Below the pieces are notes generated by a model that saw only the letters and a program-made list of their open reading frames with translations, did no database searches and had not been told where the DNA came from. DNA of 64,000 nt. It comes from Marinobacter sp. F4216 (lineage in GTDB: Bacteria; Pseudomonadota; Gammaproteobacteria; Pseudomonadales; Oleiphilaceae). This document shows, one piece after another, positions 9,417 through 17,123 of the stretch. Position 1 is the stretch's first letter; each line of letters begins with the position of its first letter. A program made the translations under genes and the position numbers. The stretch spans positions 1 to 64,000 of the forward strand of contig NZ_JAIOUO010000001.1 in the NCBI RefSeq assembly GCF_019931195.1, written 5' to 3'.

Positions 9417-9450
9417 CTCCAGCAGGCAGTATCTGTCCTGCTGGAGTTTT
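9417..9450 (+). terminator. Hairpin with T-run between petC and sspA
   Basis: CTCCAGCAGG pairs perfectly with CCTGCTGGAG, an inner CAG/CTG extends the stem, and TTTT follows. It probably terminates petABC. It also lies downstream of the TATAAT at 9398, so it could act as an attenuator of sspA. Confidence 0.8.
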
Positions 9451-9498
9451 GCGTTTTTCGGGATGGTTTCCCGGTTTGTTTACTCGTGAGGTAATTCT

Positions 9499-10128
9499 AT
9501 GGGCGTTGTGACCAAGAGGTCATCAATGACGTTTTTCTCTGACCCGGCCAGTCATTACAGCCACAGGGTGCGCATTGTGTTGGCCGAAAAGGGTGTAACC
9601 GTCGATATTGTCGATGTGGATCCGGACAATCCGCCCGCGGAACTGGCTGATCTGAATCCGTATAACGCCCTGCCAACCCTGGTGGATCGTGATCTGGTGC
9701 TTTACGAGCCGAATATCATGATGGAGTATCTGGACGAGCGGTTCCCGCATCCTCCGCTGCTGCCGGTTTACCCTGTTGCCCGCGCGAACAGTCGCCTGAT
9801 GATTCATCGGGTCCAGAAGGACTGGTGTGGTCTGGTTGACCAGATTCTGGCTGAGCCGGGTGCCAAGGCGTCTGATGCAGCCCGCAAAGAGCTTCGGGAA
9901 AGCTTGCTGGCGGCTGCACCGCTGTTTGGCGAAATGCCGTTCTTCCTGTCCGAAGAGTTCACCATTGTTGATTGCTGTATCGCGCCGATTCTCTGGCGCC
10001 TGCCCGCGCTTGGCATCGATCTGAATGACAAGCAGGCGAAGCCGCTGCAGAAGTACATGGATACCATCTTCAGTCGTGAGAGCTTCAAGGCAAGCCTGTC
10101 CGATGTTGAAGAAGACATGCGTGGCTGA
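9499..10128 (+). CDS. sspA: Stringent starvation protein A
   Basis: SspA is a glutathione-S-transferase-fold protein that binds RNA polymerase and changes transcription during starvation and acid stress. The 209-residue protein has an N-terminal thioredoxin-like half (about 11-87: [21 protein letters not shown], then the [21 protein letters not shown] segment) and an all-helical C-terminal half. GAGGT upstream supports the ATG; a second ATG ten codons later matches the family N-terminus equally well. sspB follows by 34 bases, the standard order. Confidence 0.95.
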   Translation: MGVVTKRSSMTFFSDPASHYSHRVRIVLAEKGVTVDIVDVDPDNPPAELADLNPYNALPTLVDRDLVLYEPNIMMEYLDERFPHPPLLPVYPVARANSRLMIHRVQKDWCGLVDQILAEPGAKASDAARKELRESLLAAAPLFGEMPFFLSEEFTIVDCCIAPILWRLPALGIDLNDKQAKPLQKYMDTIFSRESFKASLSDVEEDMRG

Positions 10129-10162
10129 TTGAACGGTTCCCGTCGGGGCCAGGAGAGAGTTC

Positions 10163-10591
10163 GTGGCAGACAGCAACATCACCATGACGGCCAGCAGACC
10201 GTATCTTGTTCGTGCGTTCAACGAGTGGATTCTGGATAACGACTGCACGCCTTATATTCTGGTGGATGCCAGCGTTCAGGGAGTTCAGGTACCAACCGAG
10301 CATGTGGCGAATGGCCAGATTGTACTGAACATCAGCCCGGGGGCGGTTCGCAGCCTCGTGATTGGTAACGGGGCGCTGGAGTTCAGTGCCCGCTTTGGTG
10401 GGGTTCCCATGCAGGTGTTTATCCCATTGCACGCAGTCATTGCCATCTACGCTAAGGAAAATGGCGAGGGTATGGTCTTTGGGAATGAGCCGGGATCGCC
10501 TGACCCGGATGGTACCGGTAGCAAGCCGGACTCCCGGCAGGGAGAAGAGGAGCGGCCTTCGGGGCGTCCAACCCTCAAAGTAGTGAAGTAA
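10163..10591 (+). CDS. sspB: ClpXP protease specificity-enhancing factor SspB
   Basis: SspB binds ssrA-tagged peptides and delivers them to ClpXP. The 142-residue protein has the folded substrate-binding domain at about 10-115 (RPYLVRAFNEWILDN, GQIVLNISPGAV, FSARFGGVPMQVFIP), a flexible acidic and Pro/Gly-rich linker, and the C-terminal ClpX-binding peptide GRPTLKVVK, which closely matches GRPALRVVK of E. coli. The start is GTG with AGGAGAG upstream; an ATG at 10184 is the alternative. Confidence 0.95.
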   Translation: MADSNITMTASRPYLVRAFNEWILDNDCTPYILVDASVQGVQVPTEHVANGQIVLNISPGAVRSLVIGNGALEFSARFGGVPMQVFIPLHAVIAIYAKENGEGMVFGNEPGSPDPDGTGSKPDSRQGEEERPSGRPTLKVVK

Positions 10592-10599
10592 TACCCCTC

Positions 10600-10630
10600 A
10601 GAAAAAGCCAGCTAAATGCTGGCTTTTTCT
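10600..10630. terminator. Bidirectional terminator between sspB and diaA
   Basis: A 13-base perfect stem, AGAAAAAGCCAGC with GCTGGCTTTTTCT, has a five-base loop and T-runs on both strands. It serves the convergent sspB and diaA genes. Confidence 0.92.
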
Positions 10631-11221
10631 TTATCCGCCAAACAGTTTGGCATCGATCAGGCTGCACAGTGCGTTGATGATCACCAGCAGCAATGGTGCT
10701 GCTTCCGTCGATGGCACATCGTTAAGTGCGATTTCGTGGTCTTCCGGGTGCATCAAGGACGTGATGTCGGATTTCTCCCGGGCGCTCAGGACCACCACAT
10801 TCATTTCACGATCATGGGCGGCCTGGATGGCCTGAATAAGGTTGGCCTTGTGTCCGTCGTCGGCGATGACAAATAGCAGGTCGCCAGGTTTGCCAACCGC
10901 TCGTACCTGCCGTGAAAAGGTTTCGTTAAAGCGGTTATCCCGGCAAATGGCAGAGAAGGTCGTTGCGTCCGCACCTAGGTTAATCGCTGGCAGGGCTGGG
11001 CGGTCGTGGTCAAAGCGATTGAGCAGGGCGGTGCAAAAGTACTGGGCCAGAATGTTGGACGTGCCGTTGGCGCAGGTGATGATTTTGCCATCTTGGAGCA
11101 GCGCATGGACGAAGGCGTCTGCCACCGTTTCGATCGCCGGGCCTGCACTGCTGGCGGCCATCGCGGTGTGCTCCATATGGCTTGCAAACCACTGGTTGAT
11201 GAGTTGCTCGGTGTCCGTCAT
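10631..11221 (-). CDS. diaA: DnaA initiator-associating protein DiaA (SIS domain)
   Basis: DiaA is a tetrameric SIS-domain protein that binds several DnaA molecules and promotes initiation at oriC. The 196-residue protein matches E. coli DiaA along its length. The phosphosugar-loop remnant is CANGTSNILAQYF (residues 50-62; DiaA has CGNGTSAANAQHF) followed by NRF-x3-RPALPAI, and the end is LIDAKLF (E. coli LIDNTLF). The close relative GmhA has GNGGS at this loop, so DiaA fits better than phosphoheptose isomerase. It follows yraN and lpoA in the order seen in E. coli. The dolP gene found after diaA in E. coli is absent; sspB is next. Confidence 0.88.
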   Translation of the reverse strand: MTDTEQLINQWFASHMEHTAMAASSAGPAIETVADAFVHALLQDGKIITCANGTSNILAQYFCTALLNRFDHDRPALPAINLGADATTFSAICRDNRFNETFSRQVRAVGKPGDLLFVIADDGHKANLIQAIQAAHDREMNVVVLSAREKSDITSLMHPEDHEIALNDVPSTEAAPLLLVIINALCSLIDAKLFGG

Positions 11222-11230
11222 GGTGTTTTG

Positions 11231-11605
11231 TTAACCTGCCTCAATTGCATTTCTGATCCATTGTACCCGGTATTTTTTGACAGTCCCTGGACGTATGGCG
11301 ATGACGTCAATGCGGCTCATGGAGTTCCAGAGCTGATGCTTGTGGAGGTAGAAGGAAACGGCCTTGAGCAGCGTTTTCTGTTTGGCGTAATTAACCGAGC
11401 TGGCCGGGTCCGTGAGACTTCCATGGCCCCTGAAGCGAACCTCGAAGAATACGAGGGTTTCGTTGTCATAGCCGATCAGGTCAATTTCGCCGCCCCGGTT
11501 TGTCACCTTTCTGCCGACTACCCGTACACCCTTCTGGGTCAGATAGCGCTCGGCCACGCCCTCGTAGTGATCCCCCAGTGTTTTGGAGCCTTCCCTGGCC
11601 ATCAT
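11231..11605 (-). CDS. yraN: UPF0102 family protein YraN
   Basis: This is a 124-residue protein of the YraN family, which has a restriction-endonuclease-like fold and no settled function. The family core is visible as NRGGEIDLIGYDNETLVFFEV (about 36-56) with the Asp and Glu spacing of a nuclease site, followed by KQ and RIDVIAI. Two tandem ATG codons begin it; either may be used. It lies between lpoA and diaA as in E. coli. Confidence 0.9.
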   Translation of the reverse strand: MMAREGSKTLGDHYEGVAERYLTQKGVRVVGRKVTNRGGEIDLIGYDNETLVFFEVRFRGHGSLTDPASSVNYAKQKTLLKAVSFYLHKHQLWNSMSRIDVIAIRPGTVKKYRVQWIRNAIEAG

Positions 11606-11623
11606 GTGTTAAGTCCTTGGGTG

Positions 11624-13501
11624 TTACTGGTCTTGTGGCATCTCTGTGCCGGCTTCCTCGTCAACCTCTGGGGTTTCGACCAGTGGTGGCTCAAGGTCTG
11701 GCAACAGGCGTGGCGCGCCATTCTGGAACTGGGCCCAGAGCTGTTGGCGCCGGATGCTGCCGTTGTCAGACATGGTGAGCACGCCGGTCTGGCCCTCCAG
11801 AGAAGAGTTCTCAACCTGGCGCAGCAGGGGGAGCCGTTTACTCAGTTGCCAGGCATCAGCCCCCATGGCAAACAGGCGACCGAGTTGTCCCCGTGTGTTG
11901 TTCAGCTGTTGTGAGGCGGTGGTCTTCAGCTGGCTGTCCTTCAGCGTCCAGGGGATGTCGGTAAACTTGACCCGGTTGAGGTCTCTGTCCCGCGCCGGAT
12001 CCGGATTGCCTTCATAGATAATGGACGGGGAATACACCGGCAGCTCGCCGCCGAAGTAAAATGCAAACAGTGGTTTGAACTGTCGTGCGATGGTTGGATC
12101 CGCCACCATGATGATGGCTTCGGCATCCTGGCGGCGACGGGGTTCGAACTCCACGTCCTGGCCAATGGTTCGTTCTACTGCCACAGCGCGGTCCCGGGAT
12201 ACGGTGATGCCGAGAAGATCGGCTGTCACCGCTCTGAGGTTGTCGTCGCGGGAAAAACGCTGGATGTCGAGTGCAACACCGCCGTTTTCGTCCAGCCGGG
12301 TCCGGAGGGCGTTCTCGACACGGTCGCCCCATTCGCCCTGAGGAATCAGGACAAGCGTATTCCGGATGTCTTCTGCACTCAGGCGATCGGCGATCTGTCT
12401 CGCTTCATCCTCGGCGGACAGGCCGAACTGGTAGAGACCATCCGGAATGCGCGTGTCCGTGGGCAGGTAGTTAAGGCCTAGGGTTGGGATTGGCAGGGTA
12501 TTCATGGTGCTCAGGCCGATCAGCGCGTCCTTTTCCAGTGGGCCGACGATCAGGTCCACTTCCTGCTGGGCAAGTTCCTGGTATACCTCGCTAAAGGGGC
12601 CGCTGGACGTGTCGACGATGCGGATATCGGTGGTGCTGCGGTCTACGGAGGCGTCCAGGTAGTAGGCCGCCAGGAAGCCGTCTCGGATGGCTTCACCAGC
12701 CGTAGCGAGTGGGCCGCTCAAAGGCAGCGCCAGTGCGATGTTTTCGGGGCGGCTTTCAACCAGTGTTGCGATCAGGCCGAGTTCGCTGGGTAATACCTGG
12801 GCTGCCGGATGGCCGGGCCAGTCATTTTGCCAGCGACGAATTGCCCGGCCCTGGTCATCCAGTTCCATGCCCGGGGATCGAAGGGCGGAAGCGAGTTCGA
12901 ACCAGCCCTGTTCTTCATACCCGATCGCCATGTTGGACGCAGCCTGCAATTCCTGGTCTGGAACCTCTTTCAGGTAAAGCCACACTTGATCGTGGATGCG
13001 CTGAGGGCTGGTGGAGCTGTCGGTCTGGCCCAGAAGCACCAGGGTCGCTGCGGCCGACAAAGGGTCGCCGGCCAGTGCAAAGGTTTCAGCCTGCAAGGAG
13101 GCTGCTTTGGGAATGAGGGCGGTTTCGTAGGAGGTAATGCTCTGGGGCGTCAGATCCTGAGCCAGGGTCTGTGCCCACTGGCTATCCTCAAGAGTGGTTG
13201 CGCTTGCCATGGCGAGCAGGCGTTTCTCATTGGCCAGATCCGGGGGGAGCTGGCTGAGCTGGGCGTTCTGGAGTATGGTGCGCGCGGCCTGGTGGTCACC
13301 GGTGTCCTGGAAATCGCTTGCCGTGCGCAGCAGATAGCGCTGTGCAGTATCACGGTTCGCTTCCTGCTGGGCTAGCTCGAGGGCCTGTTCCGGGGTTTGT
13401 GCAACATGGGACTGCAGGTTCACGCTGGCGCACCCGGCGGACATGAGGGCCATGGCAAAGATGGCGGCAAGGGCTCGGTGGTGGATACGGGTTCTGGTCA
13501 T
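11624..13501 (-). CDS. lpoA: Penicillin-binding protein activator LpoA
   Basis: LpoA is an outer-membrane lipoprotein that reaches through the periplasm to stimulate the peptidoglycan synthase PBP1A. The 625-residue protein starts at the ATG giving a lipoprotein signal (residues 1-22, lipobox SAGC). A helical repeat N-terminal domain follows (to about 270), then a periplasmic-binding-protein-like domain (about 290-590, beginning NIALALPLSGPLATAGEAIRDG), and an acidic end. The frame runs 33 codons further upstream, but without a signal peptide at its front. It heads lpoA-yraN-diaA and is divergent from rsmI, as in many gammaproteobacteria. Confidence 0.92.
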   Translation of the reverse strand: MTRTRIHHRALAAIFAMALMSAGCASVNLQSHVAQTPEQALELAQQEANRDTAQRYLLRTASDFQDTGDHQAARTILQNAQLSQLPPDLANEKRLLAMASATTLEDSQWAQTLAQDLTPQSITSYETALIPKAASLQAETFALAGDPLSAAATLVLLGQTDSSTSPQRIHDQVWLYLKEVPDQELQAASNMAIGYEEQGWFELASALRSPGMELDDQGRAIRRWQNDWPGHPAAQVLPSELGLIATLVESRPENIALALPLSGPLATAGEAIRDGFLAAYYLDASVDRSTTDIRIVDTSSGPFSEVYQELAQQEVDLIVGPLEKDALIGLSTMNTLPIPTLGLNYLPTDTRIPDGLYQFGLSAEDEARQIADRLSAEDIRNTLVLIPQGEWGDRVENALRTRLDENGGVALDIQRFSRDDNLRAVTADLLGITVSRDRAVAVERTIGQDVEFEPRRRQDAEAIIMVADPTIARQFKPLFAFYFGGELPVYSPSIIYEGNPDPARDRDLNRVKFTDIPWTLKDSQLKTTASQQLNNTRGQLGRLFAMGADAWQLSKRLPLLRQVENSSLEGQTGVLTMSDNGSIRRQQLWAQFQNGAPRLLPDLEPPLVETPEVDEEAGTEMPQDQ

Positions 13502-13633
13502 GGCAAGCTCTGAATACTCCGGATAATTGGGCTTGTGGCACCGATCTAACGGTGGCAAGTTTAACAGTTCCCGTATCGATTCACATGACGTTAGTGTCAT
13601 CGTGTGGCTTACAACAACAGTGAGGCGTGTGCT

Positions 13634-14521
13634 TTGAATTCAAGTGTTGAAGGGGCTGGTCAGCAAAGGTCGGAGGCTGGCGGCACGCTGTACATTGTTG
13701 CCACTCCCATCGGCAATCTGGATGACCTGTCGCCGCGGGCGGCGAGGGTGCTGGCATCGGTGGATGTGGTGGCGGCAGAAGATACCCGTCATAGCGGCCG
13801 TCTGCTGCAGCATCTGGGGATCCAGAAGCGTTTGATTGCCCTGCACGATCACAATGAAAAGGATCGCGCCGAATCGCTCATCGCTCTGCTTGAGGGTGGT
13901 CAGGATGTGGCGTTGATCTCCGATGCAGGAACACCGCTGATCTCTGATCCGGGGTTTGTGCTGGTGCGAATTGCACGGGAGCGAGGGTGTCGCGTGACAC
14001 CGGTTCCTGGTCCTTGTGCCCTGGTTGCGGCTCTGAGCGCCGCGGGCTTGCCCACCGATCGATTTCTGTTTTCTGGCTTTTTGCCGGCGAAGCGGGCCGG
14101 GAGGCGGGCGGCGCTGGAGGGATTGGGGCGTGAATCCGCCACCCTGGTGTTCTATGAATCCCCCCACCGAATTCTGGATGCTGTTGCGGATATGGAAGCC
14201 GTATTGGGCGAAACGCGTGAGCTGGTATTGGGGCGAGAGCTGACCAAGACATTTGAAACCTTCTATGCCGGCACCATCGCAGAGGTGCGTGAGGCATTGG
14301 AGGCCGATCCTCATGGCAGCCGGGGTGAATTTGTCGTTATGGTACGCGGCTTCGAGTCGACCGGGGGCGCGGATGATTCCTCGCAGCTCGATGTGGACCG
14401 ACTGCTGCAGCTTTTGTTGCCCGAGCTGCCGGTAAAAAAGGTGGCCAAGGTGGCCGCCGAGTTGGCGGGGCGCCCCAAGAACGAGATGTACCAGCGGGCG
14501 CTTGAACTCAAGGATCGTTAG
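13634..14521 (+). CDS. rsmI: 16S rRNA 2'-O-ribose C1402 methyltransferase
   Basis: RsmI uses S-adenosylmethionine to methylate the ribose of C1402 in the ribosomal P site. The tetrapyrrole-methylase fold is evident: TLYIVATPIGNLDDLSPRA at the start, AAEDTRHSG, ALISDAGTPLISDPG and the VTPVPGPCALVAALSAAGLP stretch. There is no good ATG. I chose TTG at 13634 because TGAGG lies about eight bases upstream; a GTG at 13604 in the same frame is the alternative and would give 305 residues. It is divergent from lpoA and is followed by rnpB. Confidence 0.93.
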   Translation: MNSSVEGAGQQRSEAGGTLYIVATPIGNLDDLSPRAARVLASVDVVAAEDTRHSGRLLQHLGIQKRLIALHDHNEKDRAESLIALLEGGQDVALISDAGTPLISDPGFVLVRIARERGCRVTPVPGPCALVAALSAAGLPTDRFLFSGFLPAKRAGRRAALEGLGRESATLVFYESPHRILDAVADMEAVLGETRELVLGRELTKTFETFYAGTIAEVREALEADPHGSRGEFVVMVRGFESTGGADDSSQLDVDRLLQLLLPELPVKKVAKVAAELAGRPKNEMYQRALELKDR

Positions 14522-14538
14522 CCGGGAATGAGTTTCGC

Positions 14539-14567
14539 TTGCAAGGCTGAGGTGGCGAGAGTATTGT
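14539..14567 (+). promoter_or_regulatory. Sigma70 promoter of rnpB
   Basis: TTGCAA and TATTGT are spaced by 17 bases, and the -10 ends seven bases before the predicted 5' end of RNase P RNA. The match to the expected start makes this a convincing promoter. It begins 18 bases after the rsmI stop. Confidence 0.8.
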
Positions 14568-14573
14568 CTCGCC

Positions 14574-14926
14574 CGAGCTCGCCAGACAGTCGCCGCCGGT
14601 TTCGCCGGGGGAGGAAAGTCCGGGCTCCGCAGGGCAAGGTGCCAGGTAACGCCTGGGCGGCGTGAGCCGACGGAAAGTGCAGCAGAAAATATACCGCCTA
14701 AGCGCCTTCGGGCGCCGGTAAGGGTGAAATGGTGCGGTAAGAGCGCACCGCGTGACTGGCAACAGGGCACGGCAAGGTAAACCCCACCTGGAGCAAGACC
14801 AAATAGGAGTCCTATGGCGTGGCCCGCGCTGGACTCGGGTAGGTTGCTTGAGACCTGTGGTGACGCAGGTCCTAGATGAATGACTGTCCACGACAGAACC
14901 CGGCTTATCGGCGAGCTCTCACTTCT
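14574..14926 (+). ncRNA. rnpB: RNase P RNA, class A
   Basis: This is the catalytic RNA that trims tRNA 5' leaders. Conserved segments match the bacterial A-type RNA in order: CCAGACAGTCGCCGC near the start, GGGGGAGGAAAGTCCGGGCT, GTGCCAGGTAACGCCTGG, GGTAAGGGTGAAA, GGTGCGGTAAGAGCGCACCG, GGAGCAAGACCAAATAGG, and GATGAATGACTGTCCACGAC with AGAACCCGGCTTATCG near the end. Helix P1 is formed by GAGCTCGCC (14575) and GGCGAGCTC (14910-14918). The 3' end is set by analogy with the short single-stranded tail of the E. coli RNA and is uncertain by several bases. Confidence 0.96.
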
Positions 14927-14928
14927 TC

Positions 14929-14961
14929 TCTTCAAGGGTTGCTATGTGCATCTTTTGAAGA
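14929..14961 (+). repeat. Inverted repeat just after rnpB
   Basis: TCTTCAA and TTGAAGA form a seven-base stem with a 19-base loop immediately downstream of RNase P RNA. It has no strong T-run, so it may be a processing stem or weak terminator. Confidence 0.4.
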
Positions 14962-15134
14962 CAGTTCTCATTATAGCCAAAAATTCTTAAACCTCATCCT
15001 GTATGTCCGTTTCATTCTGCAGGTGGTTGATTTTTAATATTTTCTTTCCTTAATGTCTCTCTTTTTTCTCAATCCCCCTCTGTAACTTATTGTCTTAAAG
15101 GGTTTTTTTTATGGTGTGGCGCTATTGTCGGCGC
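14962..15134. other. AT-rich gap between rnpB and the dcw cluster
   Basis: The rnpB-mraZ gap is about 300 bases and clearly lower in GC than its surroundings, with several T-runs (for example eight T near 15103). I see no open frame with a ribosome binding site. The T-rich part may help end rnpB transcription or act as an upstream element for the mraZ promoter; both ideas are inference. Confidence 0.5.
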
Positions 15135-15163
15135 TTGCATTGTATGAGGTGTGTTCCTATAGT
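15135..15163 (+). promoter_or_regulatory. Pmra promoter of the dcw cluster
   Basis: TTGCAT and TATAGT are spaced by 17 bases, giving a start near 15170, inside the array of MraZ-type repeats. It is the main candidate promoter for the mraZ-ftsZ cluster. Confidence 0.75.
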
Positions 15164-15210
15164 GTGCAAAAGTGGGAAAAAGTGGTTTCTAGTGGATTTT
15201 TGTGGGCACG
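15161..15210 (+). promoter_or_regulatory. MraZ operator: direct repeats every 10 bases
   Basis: Five consecutive ten-base units run AGTGTGCAAA, AGTGGGAAAA, AGTGGTTTCT, AGTGGATTTT, TGTGGGCACG. Four contain GTGG and the first GTGT. In E. coli, MraZ represses its own promoter through GTGGG repeats spaced by five bases, which is the same ten-base period. The array starts in the -10 box and covers the transcription start, as suits repression. Confidence 0.8.
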
Positions 15211-15231
15211 GTAGCCCAAAAGACGGGACAA

Positions 15232-15684
15232 ATGAGCAGATTTCTGGGCAGTCATGCCATCAACATGGATGCGAAGGGGCGCCTGGCGATCCCGGCAAAG
15301 GTGCGAGAAGAGCTCGCGCAGCTTTGTAATGGTCGCATTGTGGTGACTGCTAACGCCGATGAAGAGCGGTGCCTGCTTATCTATCCGGAGCCCGAGTGGG
15401 AAGAGCTGCGCCCGAAAATTGAAGCACTGCCCAACATGAACCGGGCTGCTCGTCGGCTTCAGCGCCTGCTGCTTGGTAACGCTGCACCCATGGAGTTGGA
15501 CACGGCGGGGCGAATTTTGGTTCCCCCCACGTTAAGAAGTTACGCCCATCTAGAGAAAAAGCTGATGCTGATTGGTCAGGGAAAGAAGTTGGAGCTCTGG
15601 AGTGAGGAACGCTGGTTTGCCTGGCTGGATGAGTCATCCGACGACGATGAAATGCCGCCGGAAATGGAGGCGCTCAGCCTATGA
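15232..15684 (+). CDS. mraZ: Transcriptional regulator MraZ
   Basis: MraZ is a ring-forming, AbrB-fold DNA-binding protein that represses its own operon. The 150-residue protein has two swapped-hairpin MraZ repeats, each with the D-x-KGR or D-x-AGR signature: [15 protein letters not shown] (about 11-25) and [15 protein letters not shown]. The ATG at 15232 places the first motif at the usual distance; the frame is open to 15202, but that part lies in the operator. It overlaps rsmH by four bases (ATGA). Confidence 0.96.
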   Translation: MSRFLGSHAINMDAKGRLAIPAKVREELAQLCNGRIVVTANADEERCLLIYPEPEWEELRPKIEALPNMNRAARRLQRLLLGNAAPMELDTAGRILVPPTLRSYAHLEKKLMLIGQGKKLELWSEERWFAWLDESSDDDEMPPEMEALSL

Positions 15685-16643
15685 CGGACGATCGCACCCA
15701 GAAGGACGGGGCGGCTTTTGCTCACCGATCGGTCCTTCTGGACTCGGCGGTCGACTATCTCGTCAATGATTCGGAAGGTCTTTATGTCGATGGCACCTTC
15801 GGGCGCGGTGGACATAGCCGGCTGATTCTCGAGCGCCTGAGTGAGCGCGGCCAATTGCTCGGCATCGATAAAGACCCTGAGGCCATTCGCGCGGCGAAGC
15901 AGTTGGCGGAAGGTGATTCCCGGTTTGCATGGTTTCACGGCTCCTTTGCTGATCTTGATCAGGCACTGCTGTCCCGCGGCTGGGAGACAGTACACGGTGT
16001 GTTGATGGATCTCGGGGTGTCGTCTCCCCAGTTGGATGATGCGTCGCGCGGGTTCAGCTTTTTGCGGGACGGGCCGCTGGATATGCGGATGGACCCGACC
16101 CAGTCGCCGAGTGCCGCGCAGTGGCTGGCCGAGGCGGACGAGGCGCAGATTGCTGACGTGCTCTGGCGCTATGGGGAAGAACGGTTTTCCCGCCGGATTG
16201 CGCGGGCGGTGCTTGCCCGCCGGCAGGAGGAACCGATCGAGACCACGAGGGCGCTGGCGGAACTGGTGGCGGACGCCGTGCCGAAAAAGGAAAAACACAA
16301 ACACCCGGCTACCCGCACATTCCAGGCCATTCGCATCTTTATTAATCGCGAACTGGAAGATCTGGAGCGGGGGCTGAAGCTGGCAGCGGAGCGTCTGGCT
16401 CCGGGCGGTCGTCTGGTGGTGATCAGTTTTCATTCGCTTGAGGACCGGGTCGTCAAGCGATTTATGCGGGATCTGGCCAAGGGGCCAAGGCTCCCGAAAG
16501 GCATTCCGGTGACCGCGGAGCAGGAAGCTTCCGCGTTCCGGTTGGTTGGCAAGGCCATGAAGGCCAGTGCCGGCGAAATTGAAGAAAATATTCGCGCCAG
16601 AAGTGCCGTTATGCGGGTGCTTGAGCGCGTTAACAACGATTAA
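15681..16643 (+). CDS. rsmH: 16S rRNA N4-cytidine C1402 methyltransferase
   Basis: RsmH (MraW) methylates N4 of C1402, the same base modified on its ribose by RsmI, also in this window. The 320-residue protein begins near [13 protein letters not shown], has the SAM-binding motif [11 protein letters not shown] near residue 35, [21 protein letters not shown] in the middle, and the C-terminal [18 protein letters not shown] segment. It is translationally coupled to mraZ by ATGA. Confidence 0.97.
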   Translation: MTDDRTQKDGAAFAHRSVLLDSAVDYLVNDSEGLYVDGTFGRGGHSRLILERLSERGQLLGIDKDPEAIRAAKQLAEGDSRFAWFHGSFADLDQALLSRGWETVHGVLMDLGVSSPQLDDASRGFSFLRDGPLDMRMDPTQSPSAAQWLAEADEAQIADVLWRYGEERFSRRIARAVLARRQEEPIETTRALAELVADAVPKKEKHKHPATRTFQAIRIFINRELEDLERGLKLAAERLAPGGRLVVISFHSLEDRVVKRFMRDLAKGPRLPKGIPVTAEQEASAFRLVGKAMKASAGEIEENIRARSAVMRVLERVNND

Positions 16644-16664
16644 GAGTCCACAGGGGATGGCTTG

Positions 16665-17069
16665 ATGGGTGCTGTAGCCATAGAACAGCCTGTAAAGGCC
16701 GCAAGGTCGAGCAAAGTTCGGGTTCGCGACGGTGTAGCGACGGCCGTCCGTATTTCCCGGCAGGTATTCGGTGCGACCAGGGAGCGGAGTGTGCTCGTTT
16801 CCCTCGTGCTGGTGGCTGTGCTGGTGGCATCGTCCATTGGCGTGGTGGTCAGCGCCCACAAGAACCGTGAGCTCTTCAATACGTTGTCCCAGTTACAGGA
16901 TGAGCGCGATCTCTACCAGCGGGAATGGAGCCAGCTGCTGTTGGAGCAAAGTGCACTGAGTGCCCATGGCAGGGTCGAACAACTTGCTGCGGAACGCTTT
17001 GGCATGGTGGTTCCGGGGCGTGAGGATATTGTGCTGGTGCCGATGGTTGCGCCGGTAAACCAAAAATAA
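16665..17069 (+). CDS. ftsL: Cell division protein FtsL
   Basis: FtsL is a bitopic divisome protein that pairs with FtsB and FtsQ and activates FtsWI. The 134-residue product has a cytoplasmic N-terminus, one membrane helix (about 46-66, VLVSLVLVAVLVASSIGVVVS), and a periplasmic leucine-zipper-like segment (about 70-105) ending in AERFGMVVP, which resembles the usual FtsL end. The ATG is preferred over a TTG one codon upstream. Position between rsmH and ftsI supports the call. Confidence 0.93.
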   Translation: MGAVAIEQPVKAARSSKVRVRDGVATAVRISRQVFGATRERSVLVSLVLVAVLVASSIGVVVSAHKNRELFNTLSQLQDERDLYQREWSQLLLEQSALSAHGRVEQLAAERFGMVVPGREDIVLVPMVAPVNQK

Positions 17070-17123
17070 TTAGCGATAACAATAATCGTCGGGGTGATCG
17101 ATTTGTCCGGTCAGGGAACAACA

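Noticed and set aside
13640..14935. 431-codon open frame on the minus strand over rsmI and rnpB
   Set aside because: It crosses the RNase P RNA and rsmI, both certain on the plus strand; no motif or ribosome binding site supports it.
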